DNA from: CAVORB01 sp963736235 | Lineage (GTDB): Bacteria; Pseudomonadota; Gammaproteobacteria; Chromatiales; Chromatiaceae | Direction: 5' to 3' | Length of the DNA: 64,000 bases | NCBI GenBank assembly: GCA_963736235.1 | Contig: CAVTOR010000014.1 | Span: 1-64,000 of the forward strand | In this document: piece after piece, positions 47,433-57,398 of the stretch | How positions within the stretch are numbered: the stretch's first letter is position 1 | Layout: each line of letters opens with the position of its first letter | The notes under the pieces: model-generated | The model's input: only the letters and a program-made list of their open reading frames with translations | Databases searched by the model: none | Told to the model about the DNA's origin: nothing | Position numbers and translations under genes: made by a program

Positions 47433-47924
47433 TCAGAGGGTCAGGCCCTTGTCACCGCGGGCGATGCCGGTGGGCCCGGAACGCACGACCTCCACGACCA
47501 TGCCCTCGGGCACGGCCTGGATGAAGGCGTCGAGCTTTCTCGAGGCGCCGGTGAGCTCCACCACGTAACTGGTGTCGGTGACGTCGATGATCTTGGCGCG
47601 GAAAATGTCAGCCAGGCGCTTGAGCTCCTCGCGGCCCTCGCGCTCGGCTCGCACCTTGATCAGCATCATCTCGCGCTCGATGTGCGGACCTTCCGACAGG
47701 TCGAGCAGCTTGACCGTGTCCACCAGCTTGTTCAGCTGCTTCTTGATCTGCTCGATGATCTCCTCGCTGCCTGCGGTGACCAGGGTCATGCGCGACAGGG
47801 AGGGGTCGTCCGTGGGAGCGACCGTGAGCGACTCGATATTGTAGCCGCGCGCGGAGAACAGTCCGGCGACCCGCGACAGGGCACCGGCCTCGTTTTCGAG
47901 CAGAACGGAAATAATGTGTCTCAT
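47433..47924 (-). CDS. ilvH: Acetolactate synthase small (regulatory) subunit
   Basis: 163 residues. An N-terminal ACT domain (RHIISVLLENEAGALSRVAGLFSARGYNIESLTVAPT) senses valine, and the C-terminal half (DVTDTSYVVELTGASRKLDAF) activates the large subunit. Two bases separate it from ilvI, so translation is coupled. Confidence 0.97.
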   Translation of the reverse strand: MRHIISVLLENEAGALSRVAGLFSARGYNIESLTVAPTDDPSLSRMTLVTAGSEEIIEQIKKQLNKLVDTVKLLDLSEGPHIEREMMLIKVRAEREGREELKRLADIFRAKIIDVTDTSYVVELTGASRKLDAFIQAVPEGMVVEVVRSGPTGIARGDKGLTL

Positions 47925-47925
47925 G

Positions 47926-49644
47926 TCAGGCCAGCTCCCTTTCCGGCGACAGGTGCATCTCGTGGTGCCCCTTGCCCGCCTCGATCATCGGATAGACGTT
48001 CTCCGTCGGGTCGACCACCACGTCGAGGAACACGAAGCGGTCCTTCATACCAAAGGCCTCTTTCATCGCGGCCTCGAGATCGCCCGGCTTGTCCACCCGC
48101 ATGCCGACATGGCCGAAGCTCTCGGCGAGCTTCACGAAGTCCGGCAGGGCGTCCACGTACGAGTGCGAGTAGCGGCTCTCGTAGAAGAACTCCTGCCACT
48201 GGCGCACCATGCCCATGTAGCCGTTGTTGAGCAGCACCACCTTGATCGGCAGGTCGTACTGCTTGCAGGTCGCCATCTCCTGGATGCACATCAGGATGCT
48301 GGCCTCGCCGGAGATGCAGGCAACCTGGGCGTCGGGAAAGGCCAGCTGCACCCCCATCGCCGCCGGCAGCCCGAAACCCATGGTCCCGAGCCCGCCGGAG
48401 TTGATCCAGCGGCGCGGCTCGTCGAAGGGGTAGAACTGGGCGGCGAACATCTGGTGCTGGCCGACGTCGGAGGTCAGGTAGAGGTCGCCGTTGGTGACCT
48501 TGTACAGGGTCTCCACCGCGAGCTGGGGCTTGATCATGGCGCTGTTGCGGTCGTAGGCGAGGCAGTCCATGGCCCGCCACTCCTCGATCTGCCTCCACCA
48601 GTCGGCGATCGCCGAATGCCCCGGGTCGCCCTTGTGCTCCTTGAGCAGGCGGACCATGTCGTTGAGCACGCTCGCGACCGGGCCGACGATGGGCACGTCC
48701 ACCCGCACGTTCTTCGAGATGGAGGACGGGTCCACGTCGACGTGAATGATCTTCGCGTGGGGACAGAAGTGCTCGATCTTACCGGTCACCCGGTCGTCGA
48801 AGCGCGCGCCGATGGCGATCAGGGCATCGGTCTCGTGCATCGCCATGTTGGCCTCGTAGGTGCCGTGCATGCCCAACATGCCGAGGAACTGACGATCGGT
48901 CATCGGATAGGCGCCGAGCCCCATGAGGGTGCTGGTGATGGGGAAACCGGTTTCCTTGACCAGCTCGCGCAGGGCCTGCGAGCTCTCTCCCAGGATCACG
49001 CCGCCACCCGTATAGAGCACCGGGCGCTTGGCGGCGAGCATCACTTCCACCGCCTTCTTGATCTGGCCGAGGTGGCCCTTTTGGGCAGGGTTGTAGGAGC
49101 GCATCTTGACGTCCCGCGGGTAGATATACGGGATCTTGATGTTCGGGTCGGTAACGTCCTTGGGGATGTCCACCACCACCGGACCGGGCCGGCCGGAGGT
49201 GGCGATGATGAAGGCCTTGCGGATGGTCTCCGCCAGCTTGTCGACCTCCTTCACCAGGAAGTTGTGCTTGACGCAGGGCCGCGTGATGCCGACCGTGTCG
49301 ACCTCCTGGAAGGCGTCGCTGCCGATCACCGGCGTCGGCACCTGGCCGGTCAGGATCACCATGGGGATCGAGTCCATGTAGGCGGTCGCGATTCCGGTTA
49401 CCGCGTTGGTTGCCCCGGGACCCGAGGTAACCAGACAGACGCCGCACTTTCCGGTGGCGCGCGCATAGCCGTCGGCGGCATGGCTCGCCCCCTGCTCATG
49501 CCGGACCAGGATGTGCTTGACCTTGTCCTGCTTGAACAAGGCATCGTAGATGTGCAGCACGGCGCCCCCGGGATACCCGAAGACATACTCCACCTGTTCG
49601 TCGATCAAGGCCTGAACGACGATCTCGGCACCACTCAATTCCAC
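47926..49644 (-). CDS. ilvI: Acetolactate synthase large subunit
   Basis: 572 residues. The ThDP glutamate block is GYPGGAVLHIYDALF to EQGASHAADGYARATGK. The FAD-linked middle domain and the C-terminal ThDP domain follow. The ThDP diphosphate motif reads SGEASILMCIQEMAT, with GEAS in place of the usual GDGS. It condenses pyruvate or pyruvate and 2-oxobutyrate. First gene of ilvIHC. No attenuator with runs of Leu/Val/Ile codons was seen upstream. Confidence 0.96.
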   Translation of the reverse strand: MELSGAEIVVQALIDEQVEYVFGYPGGAVLHIYDALFKQDKVKHILVRHEQGASHAADGYARATGKCGVCLVTSGPGATNAVTGIATAYMDSIPMVILTGQVPTPVIGSDAFQEVDTVGITRPCVKHNFLVKEVDKLAETIRKAFIIATSGRPGPVVVDIPKDVTDPNIKIPYIYPRDVKMRSYNPAQKGHLGQIKKAVEVMLAAKRPVLYTGGGVILGESSQALRELVKETGFPITSTLMGLGAYPMTDRQFLGMLGMHGTYEANMAMHETDALIAIGARFDDRVTGKIEHFCPHAKIIHVDVDPSSISKNVRVDVPIVGPVASVLNDMVRLLKEHKGDPGHSAIADWWRQIEEWRAMDCLAYDRNSAMIKPQLAVETLYKVTNGDLYLTSDVGQHQMFAAQFYPFDEPRRWINSGGLGTMGFGLPAAMGVQLAFPDAQVACISGEASILMCIQEMATCKQYDLPIKVVLLNNGYMGMVRQWQEFFYESRYSHSYVDALPDFVKLAESFGHVGMRVDKPGDLEAAMKEAFGMKDRFVFLDVVVDPTENVYPMIEAGKGHHEMHLSPERELA

Positions 49645-50031
49645 TTGCGTGACCCTCCGTCAGGCCCGCTGCCGGCAGCCATCCGGCCGCAGCATCGGGG
49701 TGTGCCGCCGATTCCGGCCACTGTCCGGGTGACCTTTCGTGCCGCGAGTTGAGATCCTGGCTCGGCCGAGCGGGGCATGGCCGCCTAGGCGGCGGGCTCG
49801 TCTGCAAGGACCTTCCCGGAGCCATGGGCGGGGAAGACAATAAGATAACGGCGAAAAGATGAAAAGCTACAGGAGATGTCGCGCCCCGGTCAAGATAAAC
49901 GCTGAGAAAGGAGGGCGTTGCGGCGAAACCGCCCGCGGGTTGCATCCGGCGCCTCGCGTCCGATAATGCCAGTTGACGCGGCCGGGCCTCGGCCGAACCG
50001 GAAACATGAATCCGCCCTGGATAAAACTACA
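49645..50031. other. Divergent intergenic region, ilvI / DUF4124
   Basis: 387 bases holding both promoters. I see no leader peptide, T-box or other riboswitch. Some A/T-rich sequence at 49838-49870 may be promoter. Confidence 0.4.
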
Positions 50032-50490
50032 ATGCACAAGCGTGTCGGGACTCTCTTGTATGCCGTAAGCGTCTCCCTGGTTTCCCTGCCCGCATCCTCC
50101 GGTGTCTATCGCTGGGTGGACGAGAATGGCGTGACCGTTTACTCGCAGAATGCGCCGCCCGCCGGTGATGCGGTGAGGATCAAGCCGCAGCCCGGCCCCA
50201 GTCCCGCGGATCAAGCGGCGGCTCAAGAGCGGCTGAAAGCCCAGCTCGAGCAGTCCATGGACGCCGAGGAGGAACGTAGGCAGGTCGAGGAGGAGCGGGC
50301 GAAAGAGGCCGAACAGGCAACCGCGAAGGCCGACGCCTGCAAGGCCGCGCGCGACAACCTGTCGACCCTGCAGAACCTGGGCAACCGGATGGTGCGCACG
50401 GCAGACGGCCGCTACCTGCGCCTAAGCGAGGAGGAGGTAGCGACCAAGATCAAGGAAGCCCAATCGCAAGTGGACGAGTACTGCAACTGA
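50032..50490 (+). CDS. DUF4124 envelope protein
   Basis: 152 residues from the ATG at 50032. A signal peptide (to about residue 23) precedes SGVYRWVDENGVTVYSQNAPP, the DUF4124 signature. A charged coiled coil (RLKAQLEQSMDAEEERRQVEEERAKEAEQ) follows, then a C-terminal segment RYLRLSEEEVATKIKEAQ. Two Cys in the mature protein could form a disulfide. Function unknown; such proteins are periplasmic and common in Gammaproteobacteria. The tautomerase gene follows after 18 bases. Confidence 0.88.
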   Translation: MHKRVGTLLYAVSVSLVSLPASSGVYRWVDENGVTVYSQNAPPAGDAVRIKPQPGPSPADQAAAQERLKAQLEQSMDAEEERRQVEEERAKEAEQATAKADACKAARDNLSTLQNLGNRMVRTADGRYLRLSEEEVATKIKEAQSQVDEYCN

Positions 50491-50508
50491 GAAGAGGGAG
50501 GACAAGCC

Positions 50509-50853
50509 TTGCCCACGCTCACAATTCAGACCAACGTCGAGATCCCGATCGGGCGCCGCAAGGTCGTCCTCGAGGCCGCCTCTTCCACCGTCGCCGAGCA
50601 GCTCGGCAAACCGGAGAGCTATGTCATGGTCCTGCTGGAGACCAACAGCGACATGATCTTCGCCGCCAGCGGTGCGCCGATGGCCTACCTGGAGCTGAAA
50701 AGTCTGGGCCTGCCCGAGGAGCGCACACCGGATCTCTCCGCCGCCCTGTGCGGCTTCATGGAGCAGCATTTCGGTGTTCCGCCCGCCCGGGTGTACATCG
50801 AGTTCGCCTCTCCGCCACGCCACCTTTTCGGGTGGAACGGCGGCACCTTTTGA
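50509..50853 (+). CDS. MIF-like tautomerase
   Basis: 114 residues from the TTG at 50509, with GAGGGAGGA just upstream. Pro2, the catalytic base of the tautomerase superfamily, follows the start. GKPESYVMVLLE carries the conserved Lys and the middle strand, and VYIEFASPPRHLFGWNGGTF is the typical MIF C terminus. Probably a phenylpyruvate-type tautomerase trimer; the physiological substrate is unknown. Confidence 0.9.
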   Translation: MPTLTIQTNVEIPIGRRKVVLEAASSTVAEQLGKPESYVMVLLETNSDMIFAASGAPMAYLELKSLGLPEERTPDLSAALCGFMEQHFGVPPARVYIEFASPPRHLFGWNGGTF

Positions 50854-50883
50854 CGCAGGACCTCGACAGGGCCACCTCAGCGG

Positions 50884-50928
50884 TTGTGAGTAATCGGCGG
50901 GGCAAATAGAATGCCAAAATTTGCCCCG
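50884..50928 (+). promoter_or_regulatory. Sigma-70-like promoter overlapping a 10-bp hairpin, ahead of proS
   Basis: TTGTGA (50884-50889), 17 bases, TAGAAT (50907-50912). A perfect stem CGGGGCAAAT (50898-50907) and ATTTGCCCCG (50919-50928) with an 11-base loop encloses the -10. The 3' arm ends 14 bases before the proS ATG. The overlap suggests a repressor operator, a terminator of the previous gene, or chance. Confidence 0.5.
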
Positions 50929-50942
50929 TTGCCCGAGACGTC

Positions 50943-52670
<1,728 letters not shown>

Positions 52671-52748
52671 GAAAATCGAACTCCAACCATCCGCACGCCG
52701 CGCCCGGAACCTAGCGGCGCCACCAACCGCAAGGGAATCACCGATCTA

Positions 52749-53264
52749 ATGAGCAAAGAGCAATCCTTCGAGCGCGACCAGCTGCTGGACTGCGGCCACG
52801 GCCGCATGTTTGGTCCTGGCAACGCACAGCTGCCGACCCCCAACATGCTGATGATGGACCGCATCCTGCGCATCGCCGACTTCGGCGGTGCCTACGGCAA
52901 GGGGGAGATTCTGGCGGAGCTCGACATCAAACCCGACCTCTGGTTCTTCGGCTGCCACTTTCCGGGTGATCCGGTGATGCCCGGCTGCCTGGGATTGGAT
53001 GCGCTATGGCAACTGGTCGGCTTCTACCTGGCCTGGGTCGGAAACCCCGGACACGGGCGCGCGCTGGGCGTCGGCGAGGTCAAGTTCACGGGCCAGGTGC
53101 TGCCCACCGCAAGCAAGGTGACCTATCACATCGACATGAAGCGCGTAATCGCCCGTAGGCTGGTGCTCGGCATCGGCGACGGCGCCGTGAAGGTCGATGG
53201 GCGCGAGATCTACGCCGCCAAGGACTTGCGGGTGGGCTTGTTCACCTCCACCGAGGGCTTCTGA
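52749..53264 (+). CDS. fabA: 3-hydroxydecanoyl-ACP dehydratase/isomerase FabA
   Basis: 171 residues. The active-site block WFFGCHFPGDPVMPGCLGLDALWQLVGFYLAW has the catalytic His and Asp, and the NMLMMDRIL segment near the start is typical. FabA makes the cis double bond of anaerobic unsaturated fatty-acid synthesis. fabB is not adjacent, although it usually follows in Gammaproteobacteria. A terminator follows after about 80 bases. Confidence 0.97.
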   Translation: MSKEQSFERDQLLDCGHGRMFGPGNAQLPTPNMLMMDRILRIADFGGAYGKGEILAELDIKPDLWFFGCHFPGDPVMPGCLGLDALWQLVGFYLAWVGNPGHGRALGVGEVKFTGQVLPTASKVTYHIDMKRVIARRLVLGIGDGAVKVDGREIYAAKDLRVGLFTSTEGF

Positions 53265-53345
53265 TCCATTCGGCATCGCGACCGGGCTCTCGGATACCTC
53301 CGTCAGTTGCGGATCGGATGCCGTTTGATCCTCCCAGATAAAGCA

Positions 53346-53377
53346 GGGGGTTAGGCGGCATTGCCTGCCCCTTTTTT
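53346..53377 (+). terminator. Probable terminator after fabA
   Basis: GGGG (53347-53350), AGGC (53353-53356), loop GGCATT, GCCT (53363-53366), CCCC (53368-53371), then TTTTTT. The stem has a small internal mismatch. Confidence 0.6.
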
Positions 53378-53549
53378 GTTGAACGGGCGGTTTAGAGGGG
53401 TACTTTTTGCCCTCGGAGCGGAAAATTGCCCATAAAGGCACCTCAGGAGTCGTCGGCGGACGAGACCACTACTCCTACCCTACAGCCCGATAAGCGCCCG
53501 CAAGCACTATAATTTTGGTAGAAGGACCGCAACCGAAGGGAGGTGTATT

Positions 53550-53723
53550 ATGGCAACCAGCTTCAAAGAAGCACTCGAGGCCTTGGTGAACGAGCGGATC
53601 GCGCAGGGAGAAGATCCCAAGGATCTGTTCGAAGAGCTTGCGAGAGAGGCGAACCTGGTGTTCGGCCATTACAACCTGGAGTATGAGTTCGGGTTGTTGA
53701 CCAGGAAACCCGAAGCCGCATAA
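53550..53723 (+). CDS. Small acidic protein of 57 residues, unknown function
   Basis: The ATG at 53550 has a strong ribosome site GGGAGG (53538-53543) six bases upstream and a TATAAT at 53508-53513. The protein begins MATSFKEALEALVNERIAQG, goes on through EDPKDLFEELAREANLVFG and ends HYNLEYEFGLLTRKPEAA. It appears fully helical in the first two thirds, with a hydrophobic/aromatic C-terminal third. I recognise no family. The signals ahead of it make chance unlikely. A short inverted repeat, GGTGCGCA...TGCGCACC (53745-53780), follows. Confidence 0.6.
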   Translation: MATSFKEALEALVNERIAQGEDPKDLFEELAREANLVFGHYNLEYEFGLLTRKPEAA

Positions 53724-54116
53724 ACGGCCTAATCGACCCCGCAAGGTGCGCAACGACGGCCATACATTTCGCTGCGCACCGGCGGACTCCAGGGCTTCAA
53801 TGGTGGTTTTCTTCTGCAAGGAAGCGCGCAACGCCCCTCGCATCGGCGATCTTCAACGCCTTACGCCCTCGCGGGTCTTATCAGGGAGATCGCGGCGATC
53901 GTAGTGCTGGGAGAGCCAATGTCCTCCGTGGCGTGTCCCGGGGTGCGGTTGCGCGTCTCTGAACCGAATCAGCCCGATCCCCATTTCGAGTTTTTTTCGT
54001 CCGGCCGATCCCGCTCCGGCCCTGCCACCCTCAACGGACGCGCGCGGTAGCGTAAGCGTAAACTTGCGCGATTGCGGCGGACTTCCACCCCTCAGCACCC
54101 AGAGATCGGAGCTCAA
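53724..54116. other. Intergenic with inverted repeat 53745-53780
   Basis: No gene found. GGTGCGCA (53745-53752) and TGCGCACC (53773-53780) flank a 20-base loop and could end the small-gene transcript. The promoter of the efflux operon should lie at its right end. Confidence 0.4.
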
Positions 54117-55310
54117 ATGTCTCGGCGAACCGCCATTGCCATTCTCGCGGTCTTTGTCCTCGGCGGGGTCGCCGCGGGACTCTGGTGGGCGCGCGATACC
54201 CCCGACGAAGCGCAGAAAACTGCCTACACGCTGGCGCCCATCGAGCGCGGCCCGATCACCGCCGTGGTCTCGGCGACTGGATCACTGAGCCCGGTCAACA
54301 CGGTGCAGGTCGGCAGCCAGGTCTCGGGAACGATCCAGCGGCTGGAAGCCGACTTCAACGACCAAGTGAAGCAGGGACAGATTATCGCCCAGATCGATCC
54401 GGCCATCTTCAAGGCCAAGCTGGCCGAGGCGCAGGCGAACCTGGAGAACGCCGAGGCCCAGCGCGACAAGGCCGCGGTCGCCGTTGCAGAGGCGAAACGC
54501 GAACTCGAGCGTGTGGCGGAGATGCACGGCAAGCGCCTGGCCGCCGCCAGCGAGCTCGACACGGCGCGCTTCGCCCATGACTCGGCGCTGGTCGAGCATC
54601 GGGTGAAGGAGGCGGCCGTGGCCCAGGCGAAGGCCGCACTCCAGCGTGAGCAGGTCAACCTGGATTACACCACCATCTTCGCCCCCACCGACGGGGTGAT
54701 CGTCTCCCGCGACGTCGACGTCGGCCAGACGGTCGCCGCGAGCCTCCAGGCCCCGACCCTGTTCACCATCGCCAACGACCTCACCCGCATGCAGGTGGAG
54801 GCCGACGTGGACGAGTCCTTCATCGGCACGGTCCGGGAGGGGCAGCCGGTGACCTTTACCGTGTTCGCCTACCCGGAGCGCATATTTCGCGGCGAGGTCG
54901 AGCAAGTGCGCCTGCAACCGAAGGTCGAGGCCGGGGTGGTCAAGTACAACTGCATCATCCGCGTGAACAACGACGACCTGGCCCTCAAGCCCGGCATGAC
55001 GGCCACCGTACTGATCGACGTGGACCGGCGCGAGGACGCCTGGCAGGTTCCCCATGCCGCGCTGCGCTTCGTCCCCGACTGGCCCCAGGAGCGGCTGGAC
55101 AAGTTGCGTGCGGACGTGAAGGACGCCGAGGGCATCATCTGGCGCGCCGAGGGCGAGGGGTTGGCGCCCATGACGGTGACCACCGGCATCGTCGGCGAGA
55201 AGCTGACCCAGATCGAGGGCGCCGATCTGAATCCGGACATCAAGATCGCCGTACCTGGCGCGCGCAAGGAGACCACCCGGCGGCGCAGCTTCGGCCTCAG
55301 CCTGTTTTGA
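54117..55310 (+). CDS. macA: MacA-like periplasmic adaptor protein
   Basis: 397 residues from the ATG at 54117. One N-terminal membrane anchor (AIAILAVFVLGGVAAGLWWA), then a split lipoyl domain (GSLSPVNTVQVGSQVSGTI; NLDYTTIFAPTDGVIVSRDVDVGQTV), an alpha-hairpin (about residues 95-180, Ala/Glu/Lys-rich) and beta-barrel domains. It bridges the inner-membrane pump and an outer-membrane channel. It is first in an adaptor-ATPase-permease operon. macA is by analogy; substrates are unknown. Confidence 0.88.
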   Translation: MSRRTAIAILAVFVLGGVAAGLWWARDTPDEAQKTAYTLAPIERGPITAVVSATGSLSPVNTVQVGSQVSGTIQRLEADFNDQVKQGQIIAQIDPAIFKAKLAEAQANLENAEAQRDKAAVAVAEAKRELERVAEMHGKRLAAASELDTARFAHDSALVEHRVKEAAVAQAKAALQREQVNLDYTTIFAPTDGVIVSRDVDVGQTVAASLQAPTLFTIANDLTRMQVEADVDESFIGTVREGQPVTFTVFAYPERIFRGEVEQVRLQPKVEAGVVKYNCIIRVNNDDLALKPGMTATVLIDVDRREDAWQVPHAALRFVPDWPQERLDKLRADVKDAEGIIWRAEGEGLAPMTVTTGIVGEKLTQIEGADLNPDIKIAVPGARKETTRRRSFGLSLF

Positions 55311-55316
55311 GCCACC

Positions 55317-55997
55317 ATGGCCGCGCCCCTCATCGAGATCCGCGACCTCCGAAAGGTCTACGCCCTGGACGGGGTGGAGATCCAGGCGCTGCGCGGCATC
55401 GACCTCACCGTCGAGGAGGGGGAGCTGATCGCCATCATGGGGCCGTCCGGCTCCGGCAAGTCGACCCTGATGAACATCCTCGGCTGCCTGGACGTGGCCG
55501 ATTCAGGCACCTACCGGCTGCGGGGCGAGGACGTGACCCGCATGAGCCCGGACCAGCTCGCGCGCCTGCGCAACCGGGAGATCGGCTTCGTGTTCCAGAG
55601 CTTCAACCTGCTGCCGCGCACCAGCGCCCTGGAGAACGTGGAGACGCCCCTGGTCTACGCGGGAGTTGGCCGGCAAGAGCGCCATGCGCGCGCCCGCGAG
55701 GCCCTGGAGCGCATGGGCCTGGGCGAACGGCTGATGCACCTGCCGAATCAGCTCTCGGGGGGGCAGCAGCAGCGGGTCGCCATCGCCCGCGCCCTGGTCA
55801 CCCGCCCCGCCCTCCTGCTGGCGGACGAGCCCACCGGCAACGTGGACACGGCCACCACCGAGGAGATCCTGAGCGTGCTCGAGGCCCTGAATCGCGAGGG
55901 ACTCACCATCGTCCTCATCACCCACGAGCCGGACGTGGCCGGGCGCGCCCGGCGCGTGCTGACCGTGCGCGACGGGCGGCTGGAGCTGCACCCGTGA
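55317..55997 (+). CDS. MacB-type ABC transporter ATPase
   Basis: 226 residues. Walker A IMGPSGSGKSTLMNILG, the Q-loop in FVFQSFNLLPR, signature LSGGQQQRVAIARAL, Walker B LLLADEPTGNVD and switch His in LITHEPDVA are all intact. It is a separate ATPase rather than fused to its permease as in E. coli MacB. It starts 6 bases after the adaptor and overlaps the permease by 4 bases. Confidence 0.93.
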   Translation: MAAPLIEIRDLRKVYALDGVEIQALRGIDLTVEEGELIAIMGPSGSGKSTLMNILGCLDVADSGTYRLRGEDVTRMSPDQLARLRNREIGFVFQSFNLLPRTSALENVETPLVYAGVGRQERHARAREALERMGLGERLMHLPNQLSGGQQQRVAIARALVTRPALLLADEPTGNVDTATTEEILSVLEALNREGLTIVLITHEPDVAGRARRVLTVRDGRLELHP

Positions 55998-57208
55998 GTT
56001 GGACCGCCGCGCTGGCGCTTGCGCTCCGCGCCCTCTGGCGCAACAAGACGCGGGCCATGCTGACCACGCTCGGCGTGATCATCGGGGTCGCCTCCGTGAT
56101 CGCCATGGTGGCCATCGGCGCCGGCGCCCAGCAGCGCATCGCCCAGCAGCTCGAGAACATGGGCACCAACAGCCTGGTGATCCGCCCCGGCACGGTGACC
56201 CGGGGAGGGGTGCGCACGGGCGCCGGTACCACCACCAGCCTGACCCTGGGCGATGCGGCCGCTATCGCAGAGCTGCCGGACGTGGTCGGGGTAGCACCCA
56301 GCGTCCAGGCCACGGCGCAGGTGCGCTACCGGGGCGCGAATTGGGGGACCGCCATCCAGGGGGTGACGCCGGAGTACTTCTCGGTGCGCAGCTGGCCGTT
56401 GGTGTCGGGCGAGGTGTTCGCCCAGCCGCAGGTGGAGGCCGCTGGGCAGGTGTGCGTCCTGGGTCAGACGGTCGCGCGCGAGCTGTTCGGACTGCTGGAC
56501 CCGATCGGGGAGAACATCGTGATCACGGGCCTGCCCTGCCGGGTGATCGGCGTCCTGGCCGAGAAGGGGGCGACCGCCTGGGGCTCGGACCAGGACGACG
56601 CCATCTTCATGCCGATCACGGCGGTACAGCGCAAGCTCAAGGGCATCACCCACATCGACCGCATCGAGCTCACCACCACCGGACGGGAGGCGACGTTCCG
56701 CGCCACCGAGGAGATCAAACGCCTGCTGCGCCAGCGCCACCGCTTGGCGGAGGACGCGGACGACGACTTCCGCATGTACAACCGGGCCGAGCTGGCCCAG
56801 ACCTCCGAGGAGAGCGCCCGGGTATTCACCTGGCTGCTCGGGAGCATCGCCTCCGTCTCCCTGCTGGTGGGCGGCATCGGGATCATGAACATCATGCTGG
56901 TGTCGGTGACCGAGCGAACCCGGGAGATCGGCATCCGCATGGCCCTGGGCGCCCGGCCGCGGGACATCCTGTGGCAGTTCCTGCTGGAGGCCCTGGTGCT
57001 CTCCGGGGTCGGCGGGATGGTGGGCATATTGCTCGGCCTGGGCGGCGCCGGCGCGGTGGCCCGCTTCTCCCAGCTGCCCGTGGAGGTCACCCCCGCCTCG
57101 GTCCTGATCGCGTTCCTCTTCGCCGCCCTGGTGGGCGTCTTCTTCGGTCTGCACCCTGCCCGCAAGGCCTCGCGCCTGCGCCCGATCGACGCCCTGCGTT
57201 ACGAATAA
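55994..57208 (+). CDS. MacB-type ABC transporter permease
   Basis: 404 residues from the GTG at 55994, overlapping the ATPase stop. It has the MacB/FtsX architecture: helix 1 (RAMLTTLGVIIGVASVIAMVAIG), a large periplasmic domain (about residues 45-270) and three C-terminal helices with MLVSVTERTREIGIRMALGARPRDI. Such pumps couple ATP hydrolysis to export of macrolides, peptides or lipopeptides from the periplasm. No outer-membrane channel gene follows. Confidence 0.92.
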   Translation: MSWTAALALALRALWRNKTRAMLTTLGVIIGVASVIAMVAIGAGAQQRIAQQLENMGTNSLVIRPGTVTRGGVRTGAGTTTSLTLGDAAAIAELPDVVGVAPSVQATAQVRYRGANWGTAIQGVTPEYFSVRSWPLVSGEVFAQPQVEAAGQVCVLGQTVARELFGLLDPIGENIVITGLPCRVIGVLAEKGATAWGSDQDDAIFMPITAVQRKLKGITHIDRIELTTTGREATFRATEEIKRLLRQRHRLAEDADDDFRMYNRAELAQTSEESARVFTWLLGSIASVSLLVGGIGIMNIMLVSVTERTREIGIRMALGARPRDILWQFLLEALVLSGVGGMVGILLGLGGAGAVARFSQLPVEVTPASVLIAFLFAALVGVFFGLHPARKASRLRPIDALRYE

Positions 57209-57398
57209 CCGGTGTTCGCCGATCGGCTCCAGGATACCGAATTGCCGGCACAGTCCCCGCGGTCGACGGTGCCCAGCACCCTGCCACCCGGACTATCCAC
57301 CGCTCACGCGTGTCCAAAGATCGTCACCAACTTCCTGCGCGAGCAGCCCGAATCCCAAGCAGTCGTCCTAGCGAGCCTCGGCCAGGTTGCGCCGGCGG

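Noticed and set aside
47914..49752. 612-codon open frame on the plus strand
   Set aside because: Antisense of ilvI and repetitive His/Asp/Val composition.
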